From Trichaptum fuscoviolaceum (Eukaryota; Basidiomycota; Agaricomycetes; Hymenochaetales; Trichaptaceae), in NCBI GenBank assembly GCA_910574455.1, contig CAJSYZ010000007.1, positions 3,045,773-3,109,772 of the forward strand: DNA of 64,000 nt. The letters run 5' to 3'. Positions 32,456 through 44,169 of this stretch are shown piece after piece. The notes under the pieces are model-generated. The model made no database searches. It saw nothing but the letters and a program-made list of their open reading frames with translations, and was not told the origin of the DNA. The position numbers and the translations under genes are program-made. How positions within the stretch are numbered: the first letter of the stretch is position 1; each line of letters begins with the position of its first letter.

Positions 32456-33429
32456 CTATTGTATCGTTAGCATAGGTAGCTTCTGCAAGACATGGATTGT
32501 CTTACCAATTGTGACTGAGTCCTGAGGCGCGTTCTCGCTATAGGTGTTCCCAGGAAGAGTAGTTCTGTTGCCAACCGCACTTGCTTTGTCGACGACGTTG
32601 TCCAGTGGGCCCTTTGTTGCATATTCTGGTATGAGTACCTCAATGTCGACAAGTGTACTTGTGTCGCATAACAGTGAAGATTCCGACGGGTTGGGTAGCT
32701 TTCGTAACGAGGTGTTGCTTCTTGATACCGCCAACTGCTACACCCAGAAGGCTTCGAATGCGAGCAGGGCAAGTCAGCTTCTTCATATGAGACTTTGATG
32801 AAGACTGACTAGGTAAGCAAAGGTTCGAGAGGTCGAGGTCGAGTTCGGAGTGAGAGCGATTGTCAGACGGGGCCACTGTCTTGCGTTCTAAGTCTAACGC
32901 ATTCTCAGAGGCATCGTCACCCACAGGAGCTTCTGCATCGAGGTCTGCCAAGCATCTCAGCGTATCTGCTTTTTCCGCGTCCAACAAAGGATCAGCTATA
33001 GTACAGATAGTCATTGCATCCCCGGTCAGAGGTCCTAGTTCTTCGTTGGCAGGCAATAATGCAGGGTGTATTGCAGCGGCCGTAGTTTGGTTCAAGGCAT
33101 ATCGGATAGTTGATCACGGCGGATCCTCTTCAAGGAACGTTGGCGACGCGAAACTTCAGTAAGAACAAATACTTCATCGGCAGAGACTTCAGGTAAAGCA
33201 ATAAGCAGAGGGATCGACAAAGAGTGTCGCATTTGCAGCCACTGGACAGTATAGAACATAGGCCAAGTGACCATGAACGAGCGCAAACAGATAAACATCG
33301 ATAGGCATCAGGGTTAACGTATGAGCCACTGAGCTTGATAGATTTGTGCGCGGTGTGAGTGGCAGAAGCGTACACAGTGACAAGGAAGCTTACCTGGTCG
33401 CTGGGTAACATTTCCTTCATGCCGTTCAT
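32456..33429 (-). CDS. Unrecognised protein, model unresolved
   Basis: The minus strand holds coding-like blocks in this order: MNGMKEMLPSDQ at 33429 followed by a GTAAGC donor, an Asp/Glu/Leu-rich block (PLLDAEKADTLRCLADLDAE) near 32960, and a block ending KLPMLTIQ at 32456. The blocks are in different frames and would need two or more introns. No domain is recognised. The plus-strand open frame across 32860-33162 is judged to be its mirror image. Confidence 0.3.
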
Positions 33430-34121
33430 TTTGAATTGATGTGATGCTGTGTGTCCTATGTATATGAGGATGTATCAAGTCCGATTGATGATGCTTGATA
33501 TTTGAAGTCTTCTAGGCGTCTTGAAGCTGAAGTCGAGTCTGTCGAAGGGCAGTTCGAGGACGAGAAGGATTGGTTCTTGTCCTTCAAAGTGAACAGTCGC
33601 CGAGAATACAATCCGAGAATCCAGAGTAACAGAAATGAGTCAGCGTAAACACGCTCACGTCAGGTCTACCTCTTGGACCAAGAGCTCCAGCTGATCGAGC
33701 TTCTTCGCAAGGAAACTGCAGATGATGAGGCACTGTTTTGTGGTATGAAAGTCTCCGAGCGAGAACGGGAAGAGCTTGAGTACAGGAATGGGGAGGAGCG
33801 GATGTATGTTCAAGTTGGCAACGCAATGCGGAGTAACACAGATCTCAGGGTAAGGAAGGAAAGAGTGAGGTAAAAAAAGGATAAGCGAATGCATAGTATG
33901 CCAGTGTACAAAAAGGGCAAGGATATGAAGAAGAAAATAGCAGATAGTAATAGAGGACATGGGGGCTTAGGAAATTAAGACTGAGAGGAAAAGTAAATGA
34001 ATAGCGTAAAAGCCATATGAAAAGCTATAGGAAGGGAAAAGAGCAGGTACTACGCTATGCTTCGTGGCGGGGATGTACATAAATTAATACTGGCAGTGTC
34101 ATATCTGCGGTAAACTCAACA
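33430..34121. other. No resolved gene; short coiled-coil-like open frame
   Basis: A plus-strand frame at 33673-33873 encodes a charged helix (ELQLIELLRKETADDEALF, then EREREELEYRNGEERM). It has no clear start and no second exon, and may be a gene remnant. Confidence 0.3.
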
Positions 34122-37100
34122 TTAGATGTAATTTTGAAAGAGCCTGCGTTCTTCTCGAGTGAGATCCCTCTCTGACTGAGTTGCTGCCTGGGTTAGTGAA
34201 CGGGCAAGAGACAAGGAGTGTAGGGCTGAGGCACGTTCTTGAGCCAGTGATACGCGCCAGGGTCGAATCGTCGATGCACTTGAAGGTCCAGCTGCTGACA
34301 CGGATTTCGCAAGACTCGGGGAACACTGTCCAGCCATCGCGGGTGACTGTCTAGAGGTTGACTCGGAGTTTACGCTATGGCTCACAGATGTTTGTCCAGC
34401 TGTCAACTCCAAGTCGTTGGAATCCTCGCTCGAAACCAGTCGACCCTTGCCCTTTATATCGATGGTTTCAACGCTTTGTTCTGGTATGCCCTCGCCCTCG
34501 GCTTGCGGAGCATCTCTGGTACTAGTGGGGATGGACTGAAGAGCGAAACCTAACAAACCGGTATCGGGACTTTTCAACAATTTGGCGTAGTATCCTTTGC
34601 TGATATTATAGAGAAGATCTCGAACCCAAAGAGGCATCTCAACCTCACTTTGCAACTCCCCGCCATAAAGTTGGCCATGTCCCTCTATCAGAGCCAGAGT
34701 AACCATACGTTCCATTTGATCCTCGTCTAGGAAGTGATGCAAGCTTTTCTGTGAATCCTGCACAAGAGCTATAACCGTGGACGTAGCGAGGTTACGCTTG
34801 CGCCCATGTTGGAATTGGTTTAGAAGGTTTCGAAAAGGGTCCACCTCCTGAACGACGTCCGCGGGAATATCACACAATATTAGTTGAATCGCACGGAGTA
34901 GCACTGATGCTCGATCACGATATTCGTTAACGCGCATCCTGACCTTCTCCAGCCAATCGAACAATTTGGAGTTAGCATTTAAGCCGTCATCAGGTTTCAA
35001 GCCAAGCGGTAGGCACTTCTGCAGCTCATCGACGTAAGCCTGATCCATGAGTTTTAGGAACGCATTTCTATCACCATTCGTCTTGGATAAGCCAAAGAAG
35101 GCAGTTCTGCCCATGTCCCGCATTTTCTTGATATGTTCGTTCAGATAATTAAGATTCTGGCCGGACTTTGGTGGAACAACCGTCTGCAATCCAGCTACTT
35201 CGGCTTTTACACCCAAAGCATCTGAGGAACCTTTAGCACGACTGTTTGAGTTTGATACCTCTTCCGAAGAATCGGCCGGTGTTGGTGAAGAGGGCGAGTT
35301 GGAAGAGCCACTAGTAAGCATCGAGTTCAACGGATCTTTGAACAAGCCATCAATACCGCCATAGTCCATCTCTTCAGAAGTTTTGGTCTCCGCCTCTCGT
35401 TTCTCCTTCTTTTGTTGCTCTGCCTCGTGTCGCTCACGCTCGATGTTGTGTTCATAAGCCTCTGAGATTGCATGCTGCAGTCGGCTCTGCTCCCATCGCT
35501 CCTTGTACGCTCTCGTTGGAACGTCATCGGGGCCAGAGTAATCTGTTACGACCTGGGGGGAACCTGGGGGCCGGGGCGCGTTAGCGGCTTCCGGGGCAAG
35601 GCCTGGGAGAGCGCGCGGCAGCGGAGAAGGCGAAGGGAAACCGTTAAGGACGCTACAATGCCAACGGAGTCGCGCGGGGAGCGGGGCGACGGGGGCGAGA
35701 CGCAAGGGGGCTCAAGGCGAGGACGGGACGGAGTCAGAGTCGAGGCGGGGAAGGCAGAGTCGAGGCGCGGGGGAACAGAGTCGAGACGCGGGGAAATGCA
35801 AAGCGGGATTCTGGCGGGAATCTGGATTCGTGCGGGAATCTGGATTCGTGCGGGGATCGCAGAGCGGGAATCGTTCGGGACTTTGGCGGGAATCGCAGAG
35901 CGGATTCTGGCGGGAATCTCAGAGCGGGATTCTGGGCAGGACTCAGAGCGGGATTCGCAGAGCGGGATCCGGGACAAGACAGAGACAAGAGAGCCAGAGA
36001 GCAGGCGTGCTCAGGACGGGAGCAGAGAGCTCAGGATAACCGGGATCTCAAGGCAACACTTCTGTATCAGGAGGAGGTTCCCTAAGGAAGCACTCGACAA
36101 GTCAGCATTGTAAAACTACACTAGAGACAAGACAGAAACACACCTAAGGAAGCACTCGACAAGAGGACAAAAGTGAGTGCTCCTTACGGTGGCGACAGGT
36201 ATTTATCTACTGGGCAGAATCTACAGGGAACGGGCATGCACAAACGCGCAACTAACTAGCTACACAATCTTGCGGGCGAAGGCCGCGCATACAGTGACGT
36301 GAATCCGGGATTCGGGATTCGGTGCGGGAACATCTGGGCAAGATCTAAGGGAACGAGCGTGAAGCATGGTCAAGTGAAACAAAGAGAACTTAAAGGAATG
36401 TAATTGTGCGCGAGGTATCAAGCTGGCGCACAGGCAGCGGGGTAACGAGCGTGGGGGGCGGATGTAATGCATACATCGTCTCGGGATAAGTTGCAGGCAA
36501 CTTCTGGCGTGGATCAGGGTCGCGGGAGATCGACAGGGACCAACTTCGAAGAAGCCGGTGCTTCGATGTCGTAACGAAGCCTAATCGCGAGGCGCGCGCG
36601 GGGCAGGGCGACTAAGGACGAGGTTCGAGTCCTTGCGGACAATGAGATCAATCCCGCACACGGGGTGGCGGGAATCTGGTCTACGGGCCTGGACAGGACG
36701 CTACTAACGAGACTAGTTGGCTGGTACGTGCGTGGCCAGGCCAATCACCTGGGGCTATCTCAAGACGAGGTTAGCATCGAGGAGCGGGGAAGCTAAGGGG
36801 TTTCCCTGGGACGACGGGAAACTCGCGCGATTCGCGACGGGATCATGCAGGGAATCTGGTTCGGGTTTCAACCGGGAATCGAGTTCGGGTTTCGACTGGG
36901 AATCGAGTTCGGGTTTCGACCGGGAATTGTAGCGGGAATCTTTCGGGAATCAGAGCGGGAACTTAGCTGGGGTTGCGATGGGAATCGCGGCGGGATCGAA
37001 GGCGGGAATCCTGCGGGGGATTTGCGCAGGGATTCAAGACGGGACGCGAGGCGGGAAACGAGCGGGATTTCGACTGGGATCGTGCGGGGGAAAGGAGCGG

Positions 37101-39498
37101 GATTCCAACCGGGAAGCGAGCGGGGTTTCTACCGGGAATGAGCGGGGGAGTCTGGCGAGACTCTAGTCGGGAAACGAGCGGGGGGAGTTTGGCGGGACTC
37201 CAACCGGGACGAGTGGGGGAGTCTTGACGGGACTCCAACCGGGAACGAGCGTGGGTTGCGGGATTGTCAGAGAGGACGCTTGACAGCGATCGCGGCAAGG
37301 CGGGATTCCTGGCGGGGCAGGCTGTGGACGAACAAGGGCAGGTCGAGAGGCACAGGATGTCGAAGGGGTTAGCTAGGGCACCGTGGCAGGACGAGCGCAG
37401 GGCAGGGTTCGTGACCGGGCAGGATTGCGGGATAGCAATCCTTGACCTGCTGTCGTGTTGGCTTACTCAAGGCCAGACAGAGGTCGGCTTTGGACGCAGT
37501 GGATCAATCTCCTAACTGCACTTCATGACTGTGGACGCGAGGCCGGGATCTGGTATCCGGGCATAGTCGAGAACCTACGAGGTCTGGGATAGCTATGGCT
37601 ATGGCTATGGCTGTGGCAGGCTATGGCTATGGCGGTGGCTATGGTGAGTGACTTCGGGACTATGGCGAGGTACGGGGTTCACTGGAGCGGGGAACAGAGC
37701 ATGACGGGAGCGGGGAGCGAGCGGGGGATCTTCCTAGAGTCGGGGGAACGACGAGGCGGGCTAGGGATGGATCGAGACGCGGGGACGAGGCGGGGGACTG
37801 ACGAGGAGACGTGGGCGAGGACAAGCAGGGGCGAGGAGGTCATAGCGGGGCGGAACTCTTAGCAGGAGAATGCATGGCGAAGCAGAGGTTCTTCTGGGAT
37901 CAGAGAGCGGGGGATCCTTTCGGGATCTAGCCAAGGTCGCGATTTCGGGTTTCAGCATACCGGGTTCTGTTCGGGATTGCCTTAGACATGTTGGGGTCCT
38001 GGGGGATCCCGACATAATCCAGTGAAGCCATCTTCGAAAACCCAATTTCGGGATCGTCCAGAGTAAATTTGAGGTCATTGCAATATGGCCCCTCCGTACT
38101 TTCAAATTTCAGGAACTCTTGTAGGCGCTCGATGAATTCGGCCCTCTCCTCTTGCAATTTCAAGTCCACCGTAAGTCCGCCTTTTGTTATCTCGGTGAAT
38201 AGTTCGTCACCTTCTGTGAGATTAGAGAGCTTCTCTGGACCATGACACCTCAGCGCGGAAGAGATCCTATCCTCCACGACGGAGAGCTGGTGTCTGAGCG
38301 ACAGGAAGAGAAAGAAATAGAATTCCAGGACAAGGTGAAGACGCGGGAAGAAGAATTTGAACCTCCGGTTTATACTATTTGCGTCCGTGTCTTTCACTTC
38401 GAGTTCATCTGTCAAGGGTGAAGAGAAACGAAGCTCTTTTGCCAGGAAATCGTCAAAAAGGGAGCGACGAGGGTGGCTAGTAGTAGTAGTGGCAGGTGTT
38501 GATGCATTCATCCCCGTAAAGAACGCGAATAGTGCGTCGACCTTCTTCACCAACCCTGTAACCTTCAAACCGGAATCGGCAACCGGCAGTCTGGAGACGC
38601 CTTCCAACATGAATTCAAATTTAGCCTGAGAGCTTTCTGGAAATGAATACCGGAAAGCCCTGAAAAGATCTTCTCGCGCTTTCTCAACTATGTTGCGCAT
38701 CACAGTGGCGGTGGCCGTATGTTGCAGCTGTGTGAATCATGTAAATAAATTGAGACACGGAGCGGGAACATTCATACTTACTTCTTCGATGACTTGCTTT
38801 AACAAGATCTTTATATATTTGTTGTTCAAGTTGTTTTTTGTGTTGACGATTTCGGCCATTGCGTTCTGGATTTGAAGGGATAACATGCCAGTCTCAACGC
38901 TGACCAATTCACGTTTCCTGCCTGACTTGCGTGATATGGCCAAACCCTCCCTCAATTCACCGAGTCTGTCTCCTCCTTCAAGATGAGGTACTGTTGATCG
39001 TTTAGCGAGTTTGTTGAGCTTCTCTTTTGCGTCGGCAAGGAAGTCCTTCGCACATCCATCTAGCTTGGCCATATTTTCGCCAACGTCACGGAGTTTGGCA
39101 TCCACCAACTGCCTTGCCTTCCTCATCGACTTAATCTTATTCACCTCTAAAGCTGTTCTAAATGGTTCCATGGCTCGTTTTGCTGAGTTGTCCCTCAATT
39201 CGTGATGAGTGACATTGCTTTTCCGATTGACCATATGTTTGTTCCATTCCGAATCGTGCAAGTCTTCTTCGTACTTTCTAATTCCGTCTTCCGCAACAGG
39301 ATAAGGATCGATAGCGAGAGCTGCCAATTCGTTCAAGCCTTTTAGCACAAGAGCAGCTTGCGAATTGAAACATGTTCTCATAGTGCCTTTGGTTGGATAA
39401 TCTTGCTCGGATTTAGTCGGTGAGCCGGAGGTCTCCGTAATCTCCATGTCAGATGCGGGACTAGGCGTGAAGTCTTCAGCAGTATAAATATGATCCAT
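34122..39498 (-). pseudogene. Unrecognised 948-codon gene split by a solo LTR
   Basis: Coding parts are 39498-38782, 38727-38015 and 35538-34122. Ignoring the inserted LTR and one copy of the 5-bp target duplication, they sum to 2847 nt (949 codons with stop) with one 54-nt intron (38728-38781). The N-terminal third is charged and helical (KRAMEPFRTALEVNKIKSMR, AKEKLNKLAKRS). The middle has VDALFAFFTGMNAS, and the C-terminal third has Ser-rich stretches around a helical block (NYLNEHIKKMRDMGRTAFFG, LRAIQLILCDIPADVV). No domain is recognised. The LTR interrupts the codon for Tyr in SLDY. Reading through gives about 30 LTR-encoded residues and a stop at 37927. A hAT-like element begins 31 bp upstream of the start codon. 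Confidence 0.65.
35544..38014 (-). mobile_element. Solo LTR of a Ty3/Gypsy-type element, about 2.47 kb
   Basis: Read on the minus strand it begins TGTCGGGATCCC and ends GGTCGTAACA, matching the termini of the complete Ty3 element at 51662 (TGTCGAGATCCC...GGTCGTAACA). A 5-bp duplication TAATC flanks it (35539-35543 and 38015-38019). It shares the ctaaggaagcactcgacaag block (twice, near 36080 and 36146) with that element's LTR. It is much longer, because it is filled with degenerate gcgggaatc-type repeats (35810-37260). No gag or pol remains, so it is read as a solo LTR. Confidence 0.85.
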
Positions 39499-39528
39499 GT
39501 CGTCGTAATCACTGCCGTGAGTTGACGA

Positions 39529-41104
39529 TAGAGCATGACACGGGTGCAGGTCACCCGTGGGTACCTGCAGGTACCTGCACTCAAATACCTGCGGTTCCAG
39601 GTGCACCTGTGCGCAGGTACCTGTTTCCCACGCTTACCTGCGGATCCAGGTTTGGATTTTTTGGGCCCAGGTACCTGACCGGGTACCTGCAAGTACCCGG
39701 TAAATCACGTGCACTCACCTTGAGTGCGACGAACGCAACGATGTACCATTACTTTTCTACATTCTACTCGACATGTGCCGTCCTCTTCGCCATCCTCGAA
39801 GCCGCCTACTACGACGACAACGTGCGCTATGACCGCCTCCTCACCAACTGCGCGCTTGTCAGCGCCCTCCCGCCCGCCGCGCTCTCTTCGCGAGACCGCG
39901 AGACCGCAGCCGCTTGTCGCCCTCGACATGCTGCTGCCCGTCCGGCAACCGCAACACCCACCATCATTTGCACTCATGAAGCCGTGCCACAAGCGGTACG
40001 CATCGTCAGCCAACTTCCACCGTCGTAACCCCCTATTATACTTGATCCCCTAGGCCCTGCCAACAACGACCTCGAGCCCGATGACCGCCTCCTCGCCAAC
40101 TTGCGCGCTCGTCTGCGACTTCGCACCCTCTGCGCTGAGAAACTGCCTGCAAGTCTTTCGCAGTCGCCCACAAGATAAAGCGTGGCCGCGAGCTCAGTGA
40201 TGCCGTTGCACGACTGCGCATCATACTCGAGTGCAACCATCCTGGTCAGATTCCCCACCACTCCTTCGCTCGCGCAGTCATCGTATGTCCCAACCTCTAT
40301 GAGCTCGACATCTTGCTCTATGGCCGCGGTGTGCCTGTGTAACAGACGGAGGGTGCCGTTGACACAGCGCGCATGTGCAAGACAGTCACATCATTCGAAG
40401 CACACTATGGAAGTTATACTCGAAAGACTCGAAGCCGCCTACCACGATGACGGCCCCGCTGCGCCCATTGGCCGCCTCCTCGCCAACTGCGCGCTTGTCT
40501 TCCATTTGCGCGGACTACCGCAAGTGAGAATGGGATCGCGGCGAAGATAAAGCTAGAATCTCGTACTGCAGAGGTTCAACTGGTCTTCTGGTATGTCTTT
40601 TTTTGCTTTTTACTTACCTTCTTCACACTAATCTCGTTGATACCGCTCGTCCAGCATCCGCAATACCCGCCGCCACCTGTACTCATGAAGCCGCCCCACA
40701 AGCGGTACACATTGTCGCCAACTTCCACCGTCGCAAACCCTCGGCACTCACAGCCGTCGTCCAGCTCCGCTGCCTCCTCGCTCTCTTCAAGCCCAGCCAG
40801 ATCTCACTCTCCGAGCAGGTATCGAACGATGGCGCACCCACGCCCATCCCCACTCCTGCTACACTCCCATCTCCGGGATACAAGGTATGCTGTCATTTAT
40901 ATTTATATCTTATTACTACACTACTTACTGTTAAATACCTGCGGGTTGCACCAGGTACCTGCAATACCTGCAGGTAACGGGTCCAGGTAGACCCGGATCC
41001 GTTTCCCACGGTTCCGGGTCGGATCCAGGTATCAGTTTTTTTGCGCAGGTACCTGCGCTTCACGGATCCGGGTACACCTGCAGGTGCACCCGTGTCATGC
41101 CCTA
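39529..41104. mobile_element. hAT-like non-autonomous element 1
   Basis: Terminal inverted repeats TAGAGCATGACACGGGTGCA (39529-39548) and its mirror at 41085-41104 (one mismatch, A/G at position 4) are flanked by the 8-bp duplication GTTGACGA (39521-39528 and 41105-41112). An 8-bp duplication is typical of hAT transposons. Subterminal DNA is packed with caggtacctg palindromes. The 1.58-kb body has no transposase. Instead it has repeated, degenerate fragments of one unknown gene (AAYYDDNVRYDRLLTNCALV and AAYHDDGPAAPIGRLLANCA, each followed elsewhere by HEAVPQAV or HEAAPQAV). Confidence 0.88.
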
Positions 41105-41112
41105 GTTGACGA

Positions 41113-42229
41113 ACGGGTCTCCATCATGATTTCCTGTGCTATTTGACCAGAACAATCATTATTAGTACTTTGTTGGGCCTTACTATTTATCAGTATACTA
41201 CACACCGGTTTGGTATGGAGTCTTGATAGCAGAGTCTTTATTCGCTAGTAGTGTGCGGCTGATATACTGAGCTATTTGACCATGCCAGTGACGATAATGA
41301 GTGCTTTGCTATACATTACTCTTAGACAGCATTACGCACTTATATCTCGACTATCCGTGTTATAACGACTAGGCTTAGGTACATCCGAGTCATTGGCCCG
41401 GGTAGTGCGCAAAGTAGACATTGTTGAATGGTTTTTTGTAGGAGGACTCGAAGTGGTTGCAGTCAGTGAGTGGGCACAGGGTCAAGAGCCTCAGTCAGGC
41501 TCACTCAGCATCATGATGTTGATGGGACTGCCAGCGCAACTTCAAGTTCTCAGGATACTACTCTAGTACCACTGCCACTGGTGGCACCACTCAGGCTGGC
41601 AGTGTCACGGCCCGCTGCGGCCCGGGAACCCGGGGTGCACTCCGAGTCACCGTGACTGCTATCCCCGACACGAAGCGTACTAGTAGCTGAGGGAGGTGCC
41701 AGTGTGTCGTCGTGAACTTTAATCGAATAGTAAGCTAAATTTTCATCCTCCAGCCAATCACAAGTTTTCTTTTCAAGTTATCTCTTCCGGACAAAACTTG
41801 AAGTGTACGACCGGGAAAAGACAAATTCCGAATTTAATATCTTCAAGTTGAAGTCGGAGCCTCAAGTTCCGATTACTACTACTGGATGACTTCAACTTGA
41901 AGTTCCAGGAACGCCCCCTGAGAGCGGACTACTATTACTAGTAGTAGTACCACTTGGCAGCCGGCACTCAGCCTGAGGCTGACAGTGGCACACTTCAATT
42001 TGAAGTTGCGTGTCACGCAGGCACTACTACTAGCCTGAGTAGTAATGCCACGGCTCGGGAATGATCCCCTTATTGTTGCCACCATCACGGTAGCCTTCCT
42101 GAGTATAAGTACTGACTCCCATGACTCTGCCAGTGGACGCTTGAGCTCAGTCAGGCTGACACCGTATCTCAGGTTGACACTTCAAGTTCGCAAGTTTGAC
42201 AAAGACGGATAACTTGATCAGCTCTGAAA
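41113..42229. other. Intergenic, rich in actactagtag-type palindromes
   Basis: No gene is supported. Words such as ctactagtag and tactagtagtag recur, along with caagttgaagt-type words. This is the original upstream flank of the split gene at 39498, now separated from it by the hAT-like element. Confidence 0.4.
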
Positions 42230-44169
42230 ATGGCTTCCATCTTTGATTACTACTTACCCCCCCCCCCAAGACACGAGTCTTCACCTCGGAACCTGTGTCG
42301 CCAGCGGATGAGTACTACGAGGACGCTGCGACTGATGCCAGTGATGGAGTCCCCAATGATTACGATTCGGATCCTCTTAGTGGTAGGCACAAATTTATTG
42401 ATTCTACATCTTGCGCAAGACTCAAGTGATGATGACAGATGGTCTACTACTTTCTCTCCATCGTGGCGCTTCTGCCAGTGGACCCGAATCCTTAGTTAAT
42501 GGCGAATTGCTCAATCGCAACCTGATTGCAGATGACACATCCATGAACCATCTCATCGAAAAGATATTACGCGAACTAACATATCGGGAAAACTACTCGC
42601 TATCGACTACGACTGAAAGAGCGCTGCTCGGCGCGATGGTTATCATTAAGACGTTATCCCACCAGACGAGAGACGCCTTGCGTTCTTACGAAGAGGAACT
42701 GAAGAAAGTCAGCTCGTTAGTCTTCCAGACGAGAGACACCTTGCATTCTCACGAAGAGCAACTGAAGAAAGTCAGGAAGTGGCAGTCACGGACAGACTCC
42801 GACTTGGACTTGGTGATGGAAGTGTACTCAAGTACAAATTTCGAGCATTTGGTTAACCAACCGGATGTAGTACCATCCAATCCACTGGCAATCGTAAGTG
42901 GCAACTTCATCTACTGCACCAGCACTGTATTAATAGGAGTACTGATTTCTTCTTTGGTGGCACTGGCAGTGGAGGAACCCCGAATTTACTGTTTGGAACA
43001 ATATAGTAGGCGAAATGAGGCTTATGGTGGTGTCAGCGTTTGCAGAGCTCCTTCCTGTTAGGCTCATTACGCCACAACGCCTAGATTACTATCATACTAG
43101 TACTCAGTCCATCGATGGTATTGGGTGGTCGAAGTTTATGGAAAACGTTATCGACTACTACCGCGCCCACTTCTTGCCACAGTTTTCTTCTAATGATGGC
43201 GTCTCTGTATGGGACGGGACGACAATATGGGCCCACAGGAGATCTGTATTCGACAACTTTCAGAACAGCTTCTTCGAATCTTCCTACCTTTCCATTGGTA
43301 CGCGTCGAGGGGGCATTCTGTCGTCGAGCCAAGAGGCCGTTGTCATGAATTTTGTCCCGCACCGGCACTTCAATTTCACGGACTTCTCACTGGACCCATC
43401 GGGCCTTGACTGGTACAAGTTGTCGGCGGAGAAGCGCAACACTTCTTTTAGTATACCAGTGCTCGCATTGAGGTTCTTCATCCCTCTGCTTATCTGGTCG
43501 TACAACACGTGCAAGGAATGTTTGGTTTTGCAAGACGCCCTTACTGAACATCATCAGGATGTTTCCATCCTAAATTCAAATCCGTCGAAGGCAGAAATTG
43601 ATTATTCCGCTGTATTTCGATTAGGATCAGCGGTGAATGTGCGCCACCAATTCAAGTTGGCACGCGCAGGCAACTTCGTCAAATCGTCCACCGTCAGCGA
43701 CGCTGTTGAGAAGGAGGATGCTGTTCAGGACGCCACGAAGCAGACCAACAAATCATCCACTGTCAATGAAGCAGGCGAAATGGGGGATTCTGTACACTGG
43801 CAGGATCGCGTCGAGGGTACCAGTGTCTCGGAACTGCGCAAAGAACGCCAGATCTTCCTGAACAAATTCAATTTGATCAGGAAATGTCTAATAATTCTTT
43901 CGAACGATCACGCTCTATTCCCATTGCTCAGCTTCAATTCTCTACTAGCTTCAGACACGCTCAAGGCCAAACTAGCTCAGTTAACCTCCCATCTTCGCGC
44001 GTCTGTTGACGACTATGACCACGACAAGGAAAGCCTCGCCGCGACAGAGTACGAGTTTGATATGTTCGTCTCCGCAGAAGTTGGTAGATTGGGTTCAAGT
44101 TGCTGCAAAGACGTCGAAATCTTACTATTGCTCTTCGAAAAACTTAATCCTATCGGAGTCGGCGCTTAG
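42230..44169 (+). CDS. Unrecognised coiled-coil protein with a likely frameshift
   Basis: The gene starts MASIFDYYLPPPP. After an 11-base C run (42257-42267) the good frame is one base off: it continues KTRVFTSEPVSPADEYYEDA only with 9 or 12 Cs. An intron follows (GTAGGC..GCAAG, about 42384-42419). The coding frame from 42484 has SLVNGELLNRNLIADDTSMN, then a tandem 22-residue coiled repeat (QTRDALRSYEEELKKV and QTRDTLHSHEEQLKKV). A further intron starts at GTAAGTGGC (42895) before the 3' half (43081-44169), which has VWDGTTIWAHRRSVFDNFQN and a repeated KSSTV block. No domain is recognised. It converges on the Plavaka transposase gene. Confidence 0.45.

Noticed and set aside
36600..36660. tRNA-like ggttcgagtcc box
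   Set aside because: No matching acceptor stem or anticodon arm could be folded around it, and it lies inside the LTR repeats.
35472..37298. Several open frames of 60-213 aa rich in Arg, Gly, Glu and Ser
   Set aside because: They are translations of the G-rich repeats of the solo LTR, open in several frames at once.
37927..38014. LTR-encoded tail as the natural C-terminus of the split gene
   Set aside because: The LTR termini and the TAATC duplication show that the tail is inserted DNA, and the original frame resumes at 35543.
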